A stretch of DNA of 20,552 nt from CAYQUC01 sp048061315 (GCA_048061315.1 JBGMRJ010000049.1:1-20552), one strand, 5' to 3'; shown: positions 1 to 7,008, counted from the first letter of the stretch. Notes: generated from the letters alone by a model not told the origin. A program made the numbers and translations.

Positions 1-2
1 TA

Positions 3-560
3 GATCAGGGTATTAACCATAAAAATGATAAAGAAAAAATGCAGTACCTTAATATTGCGCAACAACAATTTATGAACTTACGTAATGATCCAAGATTACT
101 TAGAGGTTCTCAATTATATGCCTATTCGAGCTTGCTCTTAGGTTGGGCCGTATCAGAACAAGGCAAACATACTCAAGCCATCAACTATATGCAACAATCC
201 CTGAATATCTCCCGTGATCTTAAACAGGAAAAATCAACAGCCTATAGTATTATGTCATTAGTTAGAGAATATATAACGCTGCACAACTGGAAACAAGCTC
301 TGCAATACGTTAATAGCCCAAACTTAAACAAACGCACGCGCCAATACCTTGCCCGAAGTTACTATGAACTCAAACAATATAACAAGGCAGTAAAATTAGC
401 TGAATTCAATAAATCGCTTAATTCATCAAAATGGACACCGCAAGATGATGCTCAACTGGGTCGTTATCGGCTAGTCAATGCAAACAAACAATATCTAGAG
501 CTACCACAAGAGCCCGGAGCTCATACAACCTATTGTGAAGCATTACCTGAAAACACATAA
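3..560 (+). CDS. TPR-repeat protein, C-terminal part (5' end outside the window)
   Basis: The frame is open from base 3 through an internal ATG at 39 to the TAA at 558-560, so the real start very probably lies upstream of the window. The visible part is about 185 residues, rich in Gln, Tyr and Leu. It shows degenerate tetratricopeptide helices: a pair around LLLGWAVSEQGKHTQAINYM with the following SLNISRDL, and another around YLARSYYELKQYNKAVKLAE. TPR arrays form a solenoid used for protein contacts. No catalytic domain, signal peptide or membrane segment is present in this part, and the N-terminal domain that would name the protein is missing. The TPR call is fairly safe; the function is unknown. 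No convincing hairpin terminator follows it. Confidence 0.6.
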   Translation, partial: DQGINHKNDKEKMQYLNIAQQQFMNLRNDPRLLRGSQLYAYSSLLLGWAVSEQGKHTQAINYMQQSLNISRDLKQEKSTAYSIMSLVREYITLHNWKQALQYVNSPNLNKRTRQYLARSYYELKQYNKAVKLAEFNKSLNSSKWTPQDDAQLGRYRLVNANKQYLELPQEPGAHTTYCEALPENT

Positions 561-619
561 AGGTAAGATAATTAATTAATCTGAATTTTTAAACTCAATG
601 TCTCGCAAAAAAAACTCAC

Positions 620-659
620 GTGCAGATCGACCACTGTCGCAAGAGAAATGTTTCTGCAC
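620..659. repeat. Nested inverted repeat
   Basis: The outer arms GTGCAGA (620-626) and TCTGCAC (653-659) are exact reverse complements. Inside them is a second small hairpin, CGAC (628-631) with GTCG (636-639). The structure sits between the TPR gene and the end of the truncated membrane ORF. No T-run follows on either strand, so a simple intrinsic terminator is unlikely. It could be a remnant of a small repeat element; no function is assigned. Confidence 0.35.
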
Positions 660-878
660 TTAGCAAAGTTCAAGACCTGGCACATAGGGTATTGCAATCA
701 AGATGGTATAAATCAGGCAAGCAAGTAAAAATAGAGATAAAGAAGAACACGGAATAATATTTTTAACAGACTCTAACAGACTAATACCACCATAGTTAAC
801 TTGCATCACTCCAATGAACAAAATAAAAGAGTAATGATTGCCAATTGTTTTGTGCGTTGAAAATTTTGCATTATTCAA
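660..878 (-). pseudogene. Truncated small membrane protein (probable remnant)
   Basis: A 72-residue minus-strand ORF starts MNNAKFSTHK and ends in a hydrophobic segment, SLSLFLLACLIYTILIAIPYVPG, just before a stop. The signature I-P-x-V-P-G-x-E/L after a transmembrane helix occurs near the N-terminus of larger multi-pass membrane proteins, where further helices follow. Here the protein stops two residues after LEL, and none of the frames I read downstream continues with hydrophobic sequence. I therefore read it as the N-terminal fragment of a decayed membrane protein. It could instead be a genuine one-helix small protein. The surrounding 560-1000 region holds no other gene I can support. Confidence 0.35.
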
Positions 879-997
879 TTAATCGGATTGTAATAGCTAC
901 TATACGGTGAACTTGTGTATTAAGTATATTTTACTGACTAGTCAAATATATTTATACAATAACAGGATCGGAGCTTAAATATAGCTATTTTCAGATA

Positions 998-1339
998 TTA
1001 TTCAAATGCTCCAAGCGCACCCAGTCGAATTGTTAAAATTTCAGCATCCGTTATCGCAATATGCGGTCCTTGACGGGAATTCGCCGGCGTTATCCAAAAT
1101 GTTCCTGGTTCGCACAATCTGCCCCCTGTTTCTACCTGGCCGGAAACGACAAGAACATATTCATCAGCAGGATGAGTGTGTGGCGGGATGACTGTTCCTT
1201 GCGTCAATCGTGCACGGTGAATAGAGCCATCCGGTACAGGTACTGCCAAAGGTACGAAACTGACACCTGCCATTTCACCAAAAGGTAACCAGTTGCAAGC
1301 TGCCTGGTCGTTAAATGTTTGTTCGGTTTGATTGAGCAT
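998..1339 (-). CDS. Single-domain cupin protein
   Basis: This 113-residue protein is a small beta-barrel cupin. The metal-binding motif 1 is visible as PPHTHPADEYVLVVSGQVETGG: two His, then Glu, then the Gly turn. It is followed by EPGTFWITPANSRQGPH, which supplies the second strand region and a candidate motif 2 His. It resembles the ChrR-like or anti-ECF cupin group, but there is no zinc-binding anti-sigma domain and no sigma gene nearby. I chose the ATG at 1337-1339 because a strong GAGGAG lies 7-8 bases upstream; an in-frame ATG five codons earlier has no such site. It is divergent from the MarR-type regulator, which may control it. The ligand or reaction is unknown. Confidence 0.75.
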   Translation of the reverse strand: MLNQTEQTFNDQAACNWLPFGEMAGVSFVPLAVPVPDGSIHRARLTQGTVIPPHTHPADEYVLVVSGQVETGGRLCEPGTFWITPANSRQGPHIAITDAEILTIRLGALGAFE

Positions 1340-1390
1340 AATCCTTCTCCTCAAAGGGCTAGATATGATATAGTAAGCTTAGGTGACCAA
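1340..1390. promoter_or_regulatory. Divergent promoter region between cupin and MarR-type genes
   Basis: Only 51 bases separate the two divergent start codons, so both promoters must lie here or overlap the genes. The stretch is AT-rich (GATATGATATAGTAAGC). MarR proteins often bind palindromes in such regions, but I found only a short ATAT-G-ATAT symmetry. No operator is claimed. Confidence 0.35.
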
Positions 1391-1888
1391 ATGATCAATA
1401 GCAAAAAATCAAATACTGAGCCGGGTCGAGGGATTGAATCTCACCCGGCCCGGCAACGAGCGGCTAATTTACGACAACGTCTGTTGCGTGCATCCCGTGT
1501 TATAAACCTTGAAATCGTTAATGGTTTGCAACTACATGGTTTCATTAAACTGAGCTCAACTCATACTGCACTGTTGTCCAATCTGGATCTTGAAGGAAGT
1601 AACCTCACCGATATTGCTCAGCGTGCTGGAATGACAAAACAAGCGATGGGTCGACTGGCTGATGAACTCATTGATCTGAATTATATAAAGCGTTCACGAA
1701 GTGAAGCAGACAAACGCGCTGTAAAACTCAGCTTTACTCCCTCAGGGATTAAACTAATGAATAAAAGTTTTATTATCATGCAAGAAATCGAAACACGATG
1801 TGTAGCCCGTCTTGGTGAAAATCAGTTTAATAATTTACTGGGTTCATTAAACGAGATTGTGAGTGAATTCGAGAATAGTCCGGTGTGA
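1391..1888 (+). CDS. MarR-family winged-helix transcriptional regulator
   Basis: The protein has about 165 residues from the ATG at 1391, which has AGGTGA a few bases upstream. The longer frame from 1319 overlaps the divergent cupin gene and is unlikely to be used. The centre carries the winged-helix typical of MarR: SNLTDIAQRAGMTKQAMGR supplies the helix-turn-helix, then LIDLNYIKRSRSEADKRAVK gives the wing with the Asp-Lys-Arg signature, then LSFTPSGIKLM. The flanking helices would form the dimer interface. MarR proteins are usually repressors released by small ligands or oxidation. The divergent cupin gene is the obvious candidate target. No Cys cluster marks it as a redox sensor. Confidence 0.85.
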   Translation: MINSKKSNTEPGRGIESHPARQRAANLRQRLLRASRVINLEIVNGLQLHGFIKLSSTHTALLSNLDLEGSNLTDIAQRAGMTKQAMGRLADELIDLNYIKRSRSEADKRAVKLSFTPSGIKLMNKSFIIMQEIETRCVARLGENQFNNLLGSLNEIVSEFENSPV

Positions 1889-1936
1889 AAGATTATGTAA
1901 TCGGTAAAAGTTTGTTTCCAAAAGCACTTGATTAGT

Positions 1937-1955
1937 TAGTGGCTATGTGCCACTA
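1937..1955. promoter_or_regulatory. Candidate NrtR operator upstream of nadM
   Basis: The arms TAGTGGC (1937-1943) and GCCACTA (1949-1955) form a perfect 7-bp inverted repeat with a 5-base spacer. The same 7-mer pair occurs at the nrtR promoter (11043-11059). It lies about 100 bases before the nadM start, next to a weak -35-like TTGATT (1928-1933). The arms are in opposite order to the nrtR site, so the binding geometry is not identical. That keeps the confidence moderate. Confidence 0.55.
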
Positions 1956-2007
1956 TTAGTTCAGTGACAGGCATTAATACGGGAACCGTAGTCTGTGATA
2001 GATAACC

Positions 2008-2026
2008 GAGGTGGATAGACTACCTC
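2008..2026 (+). promoter_or_regulatory. AUAGA-loop hairpin in the nadM leader
   Basis: The arms GAGGTGG (2008-2014) and CTACCTC (2020-2026) form a seven-pair stem with one G-U and the loop ATAGA (2015-2019). An alternative, mutually exclusive pairing exists: GTAGTCT (1988-1994) with AGACTAC (2017-2023), extendable by G-U and U-A pairs. Similar ATAGA-loop hairpins lie before the next two genes. A role in translation or attenuation is inference. Confidence 0.5.
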
Positions 2027-2038
2027 CTACGTCAACAA

Positions 2039-2055
2039 CAGCAAGGAGTTTGCTG
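2039..2055 (+). promoter_or_regulatory. Shine-Dalgarno hairpin before nadM
   Basis: CAGCAA (2039-2044) pairs perfectly with TTGCTG (2050-2055), which puts the ribosome-binding GGAG in a five-base loop (2045-2049) nine bases before the ATG. The gene before the NAD-kinase-like ORF has an almost identical GCAA-GGAGA-TTGC arrangement, so this is probably a functional control element. Confidence 0.5.
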
Positions 2056-2057
2056 CT

Positions 2058-3092
2058 ATGAATAAGCAAAGTTACGATTTTTTAGTATTTATCGGTCGAT
2101 TTCAACCTTTGCACAAAGGTCATATGTCCGTCATTAAAACTGGACTGGATCAGACCGAGCAAATGATTATCTTATGTGGTTCAGCACACCAACCACGTTC
2201 AACACGAAATCCATGGACTTTTGCTGAGCGCGAAGAAATGATACGCAGTGGTTTAGATGAACAGGAAAATAAACGTGTTCACATTGCGCCGTTAATGGAT
2301 ATTGTTTACAACGATGAATCCTGGGTACGTAATGTTCAAACTACAGTCAATGGAATTGTAACGGCACATCACGCAAAGCAACAAAAGACCGCTAAAGTTG
2401 GTTTGATTGGGCACAGTAAAGATCAAAGTTCATATTATTTAAATTTGTTTCCTCAATGGGGAGCCGTTGATGTAGATAATTTTAATAAGTTAAGCGCAAC
2501 GCCAATACGAGAATCAATTTTAAGTGATTGCGATTTTTCTGAAAATAATCTACCAACAAATGTTCAGAATGAAATGAAACGTTTTTGTGAAACTGAAACC
2601 TATCAAGATATAAAAAAAGAACATGAGTTTATCGCAAAATATAAAAGTGCCTGGAAGTCAGCACCATATGCTCCAATCTTTGTCACAGTCGATGCAGTTG
2701 TGGTTCAAAGTGGACACGTTCTGATGGTCGAAAGGAAAGCACAACCCGGTAAAGGGTTAATGGCACTACCTGGTGGTTTTATTCATCAGGATGAAAAATT
2801 AATCGATGCTTGTTTAAGAGAATTGCGAGAAGAGACTAAATTAAAAGTACCGGCCCCAGTATTAAAAGGTAGCATTAAGGCACAACAAGTATTTGATGAT
2901 CCGCACCGATCAGCTCGTGGAAGAACCATTACCCATGCGTTTTACATCGAACTGGAACCAAATGCAACGCTACCCAAGGTTAAAGGCGGTGATGATGCAA
3001 AACATGCAATGTGGGTAGCATTAGCAGATTTGGATCCAACACAAATTTTTGAAGACCATTATTTTATCATTCAGGAGATGACACGAATGTAA
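2058..3092 (+). CDS. nadM: Bifunctional NMN adenylyltransferase / Nudix hydrolase
   Basis: This 344-residue fusion protein joins two domains. The N-terminal nucleotidyltransferase (about 1-185) carries GRFQPLHKGH at 13-22, the (H/T)xGH nucleotide-binding signature, and SATPIR at 146-151, matching the ISSTxxR motif. It should transfer AMP from ATP to NMN to make NAD. The C-terminal Nudix domain (about 200-344) has LPGGFIHQDE and RELREET, so the catalytic REUXEE core of the Nudix box is intact; only the later Gly is Lys (261). ADP-ribose is the known Nudix substrate in this fusion family. It is the first gene of the NAD operon, just ahead of nadV, and is preceded by a structured leader of about 100 bases and a candidate NrtR operator. 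Confidence 0.95.
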   Translation: MNKQSYDFLVFIGRFQPLHKGHMSVIKTGLDQTEQMIILCGSAHQPRSTRNPWTFAEREEMIRSGLDEQENKRVHIAPLMDIVYNDESWVRNVQTTVNGIVTAHHAKQQKTAKVGLIGHSKDQSSYYLNLFPQWGAVDVDNFNKLSATPIRESILSDCDFSENNLPTNVQNEMKRFCETETYQDIKKEHEFIAKYKSAWKSAPYAPIFVTVDAVVVQSGHVLMVERKAQPGKGLMALPGGFIHQDEKLIDACLRELREETKLKVPAPVLKGSIKAQQVFDDPHRSARGRTITHAFYIELEPNATLPKVKGGDDAKHAMWVALADLDPTQIFEDHYFIIQEMTRM

Positions 3093-3108
3093 CGGTAATA
3101 ATAGTAAC

Positions 3109-3129
3109 GAGAAGGGATAGACCCAACTC
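3109..3129 (+). promoter_or_regulatory. AUAGA-loop hairpin in the nadM-nadV gap
   Basis: GGG (3114-3116) pairs with CCC (3122-3124) around the loop ATAGA (3117-3121). GAG (3109-3111) pairs with CTC (3127-3129), separated from the upper stem by a symmetric A-A internal loop. It is weaker than its two counterparts but has the same length and loop as the next one, and is likewise followed by CTATTTTARTAA. Confidence 0.45.
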
Positions 3130-3149
3130 TATTTTAGTAATCATTCAAC

Positions 3150-3167
3150 GACAGGAGGATTTCCGTC
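3150..3167 (+). promoter_or_regulatory. Shine-Dalgarno hairpin before nadV
   Basis: GAC (3150-3152) can pair with GTC (3165-3167) and GG (3154-3155) with CC (3163-3164), so the strong AGGAGG (3153-3158) lies partly in the stem and partly in the loop. It ends directly at the ATG. It is weaker than the perfect stem before nadM. Confidence 0.35.
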
Positions 3168-4547
3168 ATGAATAAAAATATCATATTGAATGTCGATTCA
3201 TACAAGGCATCACACTATCTACAGTATCCTAATGGTACAACCGAGGTTTCGAGTTATATCGAAGCACGAGGTGGTCAATTCAAACAAGCCGTATTTTTTG
3301 GATTGCAGATCTTCATCAAAGAATACTTGATGAAACCATTTACCCAGGAAGACATCAATGAAGCTGAAATTATATTTGAAGCCCACGGTGTTCCGTTTAA
3401 CCGAATTGGTTGGCAATATATTCTGATAAAACACAATGGTTACCTGCCAATTGAAATTCAGGCGATCGATGAAGGCAAAGTGATCCCGGTTAAAAATGCT
3501 TTGGTACAAGTAATTAATACTGACCCAAAATGTGCCTGGCTAACCAGTTATGTAGAAACAGCATTACTGCGAGCAATATGGTTTCCTACTACGGTAGCAA
3601 CACTCAGTTGGTATATTCGAAATATTATCAAACGTTATCTTGACGAAACTGCTGATACCAGCGATGGACTGGCTTTTAAGCTACACGATTTTGGTGCACG
3701 CGGTACCAGTTCGGAAGAATCCGCCGCAATCGGTGGTGCCGCACACTTAGTCAATTTTCAGGGAACCGATACTATAAGCGGAATTATGGCAGCAAGACGT
3801 TTTTACGGTGCCGATATGCCCGCATTTTCTATCCCTGCCGCAGAGCACAGCACCATTACCAGCTGGGGTAAGGACAATGAAAAGGCTGCTTATGAAAATA
3901 TGCTGGATCGATTTTCAGGCCCCGGAAAGTTAGTGGCTGTAGTGAGTGACTCCTATGACTTGTGGAATGCCATTGATAATATTTGGGGTAATGAATTAAA
4001 AGCAAAAGTGATGCAAAGTGGCGGTACTTTAATCGTTCGTCCCGATAGCGGTGACCCAATAACAATAGTCACTGAAACGATTGAACGCCTAATGAAATGT
4101 TTCGGTAATGAGGTTAATGAAAAAGGCTATCGAGTGCTACCGGATTACGTGCGAGTGATACAAGGTGATGGCGTATCAAAACAAACAATCGAAGCCATAC
4201 TTGAAGCAATGAAACAGCGCAAACAAAGTGCAGACAACGTGGCCTTTGGAATGGGGGGGGAACTATTACAAAAAGTTAATCGTGACACCATGCAATTCGC
4301 GATGAAGGCTTCAGCGGTAAGAGTCAACGGTCTCTGGCAAGATGTTTATAAAGATCCGGTAACCGATCAAGCTAAACGTTCTAAAAAAGGTCGCCTGGCT
4401 GTAATCGAAAATGAACAGGGAGAAATTGTAACCATACGAGAACAATCCCTGGGTGAAAGTGAAAATCTATTGAAAACAGTATTTAGAAATGGCGAATTAA
4501 TAAAAAACTGGAGGTTCGACGAAATTAGAAAAAATGCAATAGCTTAA
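3168..4547 (+). CDS. nadV: Nicotinamide phosphoribosyltransferase
   Basis: This 459-residue NAMPT/NadV-family enzyme condenses nicotinamide with PRPP to NMN, the substrate of the upstream NadM. Landmarks line up with the human enzyme: KLHDFGARGTSSEESA (about 171-186) in the substrate pocket, FQGTDT with Asp201, EHSTITSWGK with the phospho-accepting His at about 227, and VRPDSGDP (290-297) binding the phosphoribosyl group. The length is slightly below that of mammalian NAMPT. Start ATG at 3168 follows AGGAGG with nine bases spacing. A run of eight G at 4253-4260 encodes the conserved Gly-Gly of FGMGGELLQK; the frame is intact as given. NadV with NadM is the short two-step amidated salvage route that bypasses nicotinamidase. 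Confidence 0.96.
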   Translation: MNKNIILNVDSYKASHYLQYPNGTTEVSSYIEARGGQFKQAVFFGLQIFIKEYLMKPFTQEDINEAEIIFEAHGVPFNRIGWQYILIKHNGYLPIEIQAIDEGKVIPVKNALVQVINTDPKCAWLTSYVETALLRAIWFPTTVATLSWYIRNIIKRYLDETADTSDGLAFKLHDFGARGTSSEESAAIGGAAHLVNFQGTDTISGIMAARRFYGADMPAFSIPAAEHSTITSWGKDNEKAAYENMLDRFSGPGKLVAVVSDSYDLWNAIDNIWGNELKAKVMQSGGTLIVRPDSGDPITIVTETIERLMKCFGNEVNEKGYRVLPDYVRVIQGDGVSKQTIEAILEAMKQRKQSADNVAFGMGGELLQKVNRDTMQFAMKASAVRVNGLWQDVYKDPVTDQAKRSKKGRLAVIENEQGEIVTIREQSLGESENLLKTVFRNGELIKNWRFDEIRKNAIA

Positions 4548-4554
4548 ATAATCG

Positions 4555-4579
4555 GTGAGTCTGGATAGACCGGACTCAC
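4555..4579 (+). promoter_or_regulatory. AUAGA-loop hairpin between nadV and the SPFH gene
   Basis: This is the strongest of the three. GTGAGTCTGG (4555-4564) pairs with CCGGACTCAC (4570-4579) over ten positions with one G-U, closing the loop ATAGA (4565-4569). TATTTTAATAA follows, which makes it look partly like a weak intrinsic terminator or attenuator. The shared loop with the hairpins before nadM and nadV argues for a common binding role. Confidence 0.55.
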
Positions 4580-4611
4580 TATTTTAATAACGTACACAAC
4601 GCTCTATTCAT

Positions 4612-4624
4612 GCAAGGAGATTGC
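4612..4624 (+). promoter_or_regulatory. Shine-Dalgarno hairpin before the SPFH gene
   Basis: GCAA (4612-4615) pairs with TTGC (4621-4624) and presents GGAGA (4616-4620) as the loop, one base before the ATG at 4626. The nadM leader has the same GCAA-GGAG-n-TTGC layout. Confidence 0.4.
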
Positions 4625-4625
4625 C

Positions 4626-5642
4626 ATGTTTAATATACGTTACATCAAAGTTGACCCAACAACGTATTTAATAAAATACAAAAATGGGAAATTAAAACGT
4701 AAAGGCAGCGGTCTGGCCTTCTGGTATTTTGCACCAAACACTTCATTGGTTGCCATTCCCGTTGGCACGGTTGATCAACCCTTTATGCTCAATGAAGTAA
4801 CAAAGGATTACCAGGAAGTTACCGTGCAAGGACAAGTTGTCTACCGTATTACCGATCCTGAAAAGTTAGCACGATTAATGAACTTTACCTTGAAGGCAAA
4901 TCAAGTGACGTATGTATCCGACGATCCTGAAAAGCTTAAAAACAGAATCGTAAATTTGGTGCAAGTAAAAATGCGCATTGCTTTAGAGCAGTTGGAATTA
5001 CGCCAGGCACTTAATGCATCGCAGGTTTTGGTTAAAGCCGTAAAAACGGAAATGATCAATTCTGAGGTAATGAACGCGCTCGGCATTGAAATTATGGACT
5101 TGTCCATCATGGCAATAAAACCAACGCCTGAAACAGCACGGGCATTAGAAGTAGCCGTTCGTGAAGAGTTGCTAGAAGAAGCCGATGAAGCAATCTATCG
5201 AAGGCGCAATGCATCCATTGAACAAGAACGTGTTGTTAAAGAAAATGAATTGCAAACCGAACTAGCCGTTCAAAAGAAAGAACAGGAAATTGAGCAAGGT
5301 CAATTAAAAGCCGAGCAACAGCTTCAAGAGCAACGACAAGCAATGGTAGCCGAGTTATTAGTTTCTGAAATAGCACAAGAACAACAACGAACCGATCTCA
5401 TTGATATAGCAACAGAGAATGAACGCAAACAAGCCGATGCTAATGCCTATGCAGTTGCCGGTAACATGGAAGCATTATCAAAAGTGGATGCAAGAGTACT
5501 CGAAGCATTAACACAAGCAAAAATGGACCCGCAACAGCTAATGGCACAAGCATTTAAAGAATTGGCATCAGAAGCCAGTAAAATAGGGCAATTAAATATT
5601 GCCCCCGATCTATTTCAACAACTAGTGGGGAGGAACGATTAA
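4626..5642 (+). CDS. Soluble SPFH / prohibitin-like protein
   Basis: This 338-residue protein has the SPFH (band 7) fold in its first half: EVTVQGQVVYRITDPEKLARL, then the RQALNASQVLVKAVKTEM and LGIEIMDLSIMAIKPTPETARALE segments typical of the domain end. The second half (about 185-275) is a Glu/Gln/Lys-rich helix, very probably a coiled coil, ending in a helical tail with a hydrophobic tip. Unlike stomatins, prohibitins and flotillins it has no N-terminal transmembrane segment, so it is predicted cytosolic or peripherally attached. SPFH proteins assemble into rings or scaffolds. The stop overlaps the start of the NAD-kinase-like gene (TAATG), which implies translational coupling and a shared job. 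That job is unknown; scaffolding NAD enzymes is only a guess. Confidence 0.8.
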   Translation: MFNIRYIKVDPTTYLIKYKNGKLKRKGSGLAFWYFAPNTSLVAIPVGTVDQPFMLNEVTKDYQEVTVQGQVVYRITDPEKLARLMNFTLKANQVTYVSDDPEKLKNRIVNLVQVKMRIALEQLELRQALNASQVLVKAVKTEMINSEVMNALGIEIMDLSIMAIKPTPETARALEVAVREELLEEADEAIYRRRNASIEQERVVKENELQTELAVQKKEQEIEQGQLKAEQQLQEQRQAMVAELLVSEIAQEQQRTDLIDIATENERKQADANAYAVAGNMEALSKVDARVLEALTQAKMDPQQLMAQAFKELASEASKIGQLNIAPDLFQQLVGRND

Positions 5643-6580
5643 TGATAAACAAAAGCCCTGCCCAAACTAAAACGCGAAGTAGAAAAGTGATCATCATAAC
5701 ACGTCGTACTCGTTTTGAAGATTTAGTCGCGTTATATAACACCGAAGATCAAGCCGCCTTCGTTATCGAGTCTCGTGGTGATGATTTTAATGACTATCGG
5801 GCAGAGCACATCACCTATCAAAAAGTATTAAAGGATATCGAAGCAGCGCTATTTAGCGCTGTTCGTATTCAAATGCTCGAACGTGAATTTTTACCCAATT
5901 TTATATTTGGCAAAGACGATATCGTTATAGTAGTCGGACAAGATGGTTTAGTCGCCAATACCGTTAAATATTTAAATGGCCAACCCATTATCGCCATCAA
6001 TCCAGAACCATCACGATACGACGGCATCTTGCTACCCTTTTTAGCCAAGGACATAAAATTAATCCTTGCTGATGTTATAAAAGGTATAAATAATTCAAAA
6101 GCAATTACAATGGCAAAAGCCACATTAAATGATGGCCAGGAATTGTTAGCCGTGAATGATATTTTTATCGGCCCTCGTTACCATACCTCGGCACGTTATG
6201 AACTAAATTATAATGGACAATCCGAACAACAATTATCAAGTGGTATTATAGTATCGACTGGTTTGGGGTCAACAGGCTGGTTGGCCAGTATTGTTGCCGG
6301 TGCTCAAGGCGTAGTTGGAACAAAAGCAGAAAATCAAAATTTTGCATGGGATGCAAACTATTTAAAATATGCCGTCCGAGAACCTTTTCCGAGTAATGTA
6401 ACTGGTACTAAACTTATTTACGGTAAAGTGAGTTCAAAAAAGACAATGACAGTTGCATCCCGAATGGCAAATAATGGCGTTATATTTAGTGACGGCATGA
6501 TTGATGATACGGTTGAGTTTAACAGTGGCGCAATTGTGGAGTTAGGTATTGCTGATAGGCAAGGGCAGTTGGTTATTTAA
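5642..6580 (+). CDS. Divergent NAD-kinase-like protein
   Basis: This 312-residue protein keeps the landmarks of the ATP-NAD/diacylglycerol kinase fold in altered form. GQDG at 99-102 replaces the usual GGDG, VND at 171-173 replaces the xNE motif, and STGLGSTGW at 205-213 matches the Thr-Gly-Ser-Thr nucleotide-binding turn. DG at 284-285 corresponds to the late Asp-Gly. The N-terminus (KVIIITRRTRFEDLVALYNT) is a plausible Rossmann-like first strand and helix. It may phosphorylate NAD made by NadV and NadM. The substitutions mean a different substrate or a sensing role is possible. It is probably not the housekeeping NAD kinase. GGGAGG lies 6-8 bases before the ATG, and the start overlaps the SPFH stop by one base. 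It is the last gene of the operon; no clear terminator follows. Confidence 0.7.
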   Translation: MINKSPAQTKTRSRKVIIITRRTRFEDLVALYNTEDQAAFVIESRGDDFNDYRAEHITYQKVLKDIEAALFSAVRIQMLEREFLPNFIFGKDDIVIVVGQDGLVANTVKYLNGQPIIAINPEPSRYDGILLPFLAKDIKLILADVIKGINNSKAITMAKATLNDGQELLAVNDIFIGPRYHTSARYELNYNGQSEQQLSSGIIVSTGLGSTGWLASIVAGAQGVVGTKAENQNFAWDANYLKYAVREPFPSNVTGTKLIYGKVSSKKTMTVASRMANNGVIFSDGMIDDTVEFNSGAIVELGIADRQGQLVI

Positions 6581-7008
6581 TATTAGTGTTTGTTTATGTT
6601 ATGGTAGTTAGACTTAACATTGTATTTTAATTTTTTATTGAAAAGTAATGATATGTGTAAAATTACCAGTATATTAAAAAAAAATGATTAATCGCTATAG
6701 TAACGGATGGCTGTAAACGACCCATAGCTTCCGGTCAAATTATAAAGATACATAATTAAATATCTTCCAAAGTAGTCGATTCGGCTCTGCCAATATCTCC
6801 ATACCTATACACTTTGGTGTTAGGGTGGCCAGACAATCAAGAGTTGCATTCGTTTGCTTGGATGTCCACTTTTTCCAGTTAATGATAAGGACTTGCTAAT
6901 ACCTTAATTTAAAAGAGTTTATCAGTTTATTATGATGCTATGAAACGATATAGTGTGTGCTAGAGAGTTTGTATACTTGTTTAATTTCATGTACTTAGAG
7001 GGTTTCAT
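6581..7008. other. Intergenic stretch without a recognisable gene
   Basis: About 430 bases separate the NAD operon from the toxin-antitoxin promoter. I see no ORF worth calling, no tRNA and no convincing intrinsic terminator for the operon; the T-rich tract near 6625-6640 has no strong stem before it. The composition (GTAAACGACCCATAGC, then GGGTGGCCAGACAATC) reads like decayed sequence between accessory modules. I could not identify an attC site or insertion-sequence end. Confidence 0.5.

Noticed and set aside
1319..1390. Longer start for the MarR-type regulator
   Set aside because: It would overlap the divergent cupin gene start, lacks a ribosome site, and the added residues do not resemble MarR N-termini.
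3931..3937. Another TAGTGGC half-site inside nadV
   Set aside because: It lies in coding sequence, has no inverted partner at the right distance, and is likely chance.
2058..4547. Phage origin of nadM-nadV
   Set aside because: Phages can carry this pair, but no phage structural, replication or integrase genes lie nearby, and a chromosomal-type NrtR with a matching operator is present.
4555..4590. Simple intrinsic terminator between nadV and the SPFH gene
   Set aside because: The stem is followed by TATTTTAAT, but the T tract is short and interrupted, and the same AUAGA loop occurs before two other genes. Partial attenuation is not excluded.
6581..7008. Integron attC site beside the toxin-antitoxin pair
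   Set aside because: GTTAGGG near 6820 resembles a core site, but it does not fit GTTRRRY and no paired inverse core was found.
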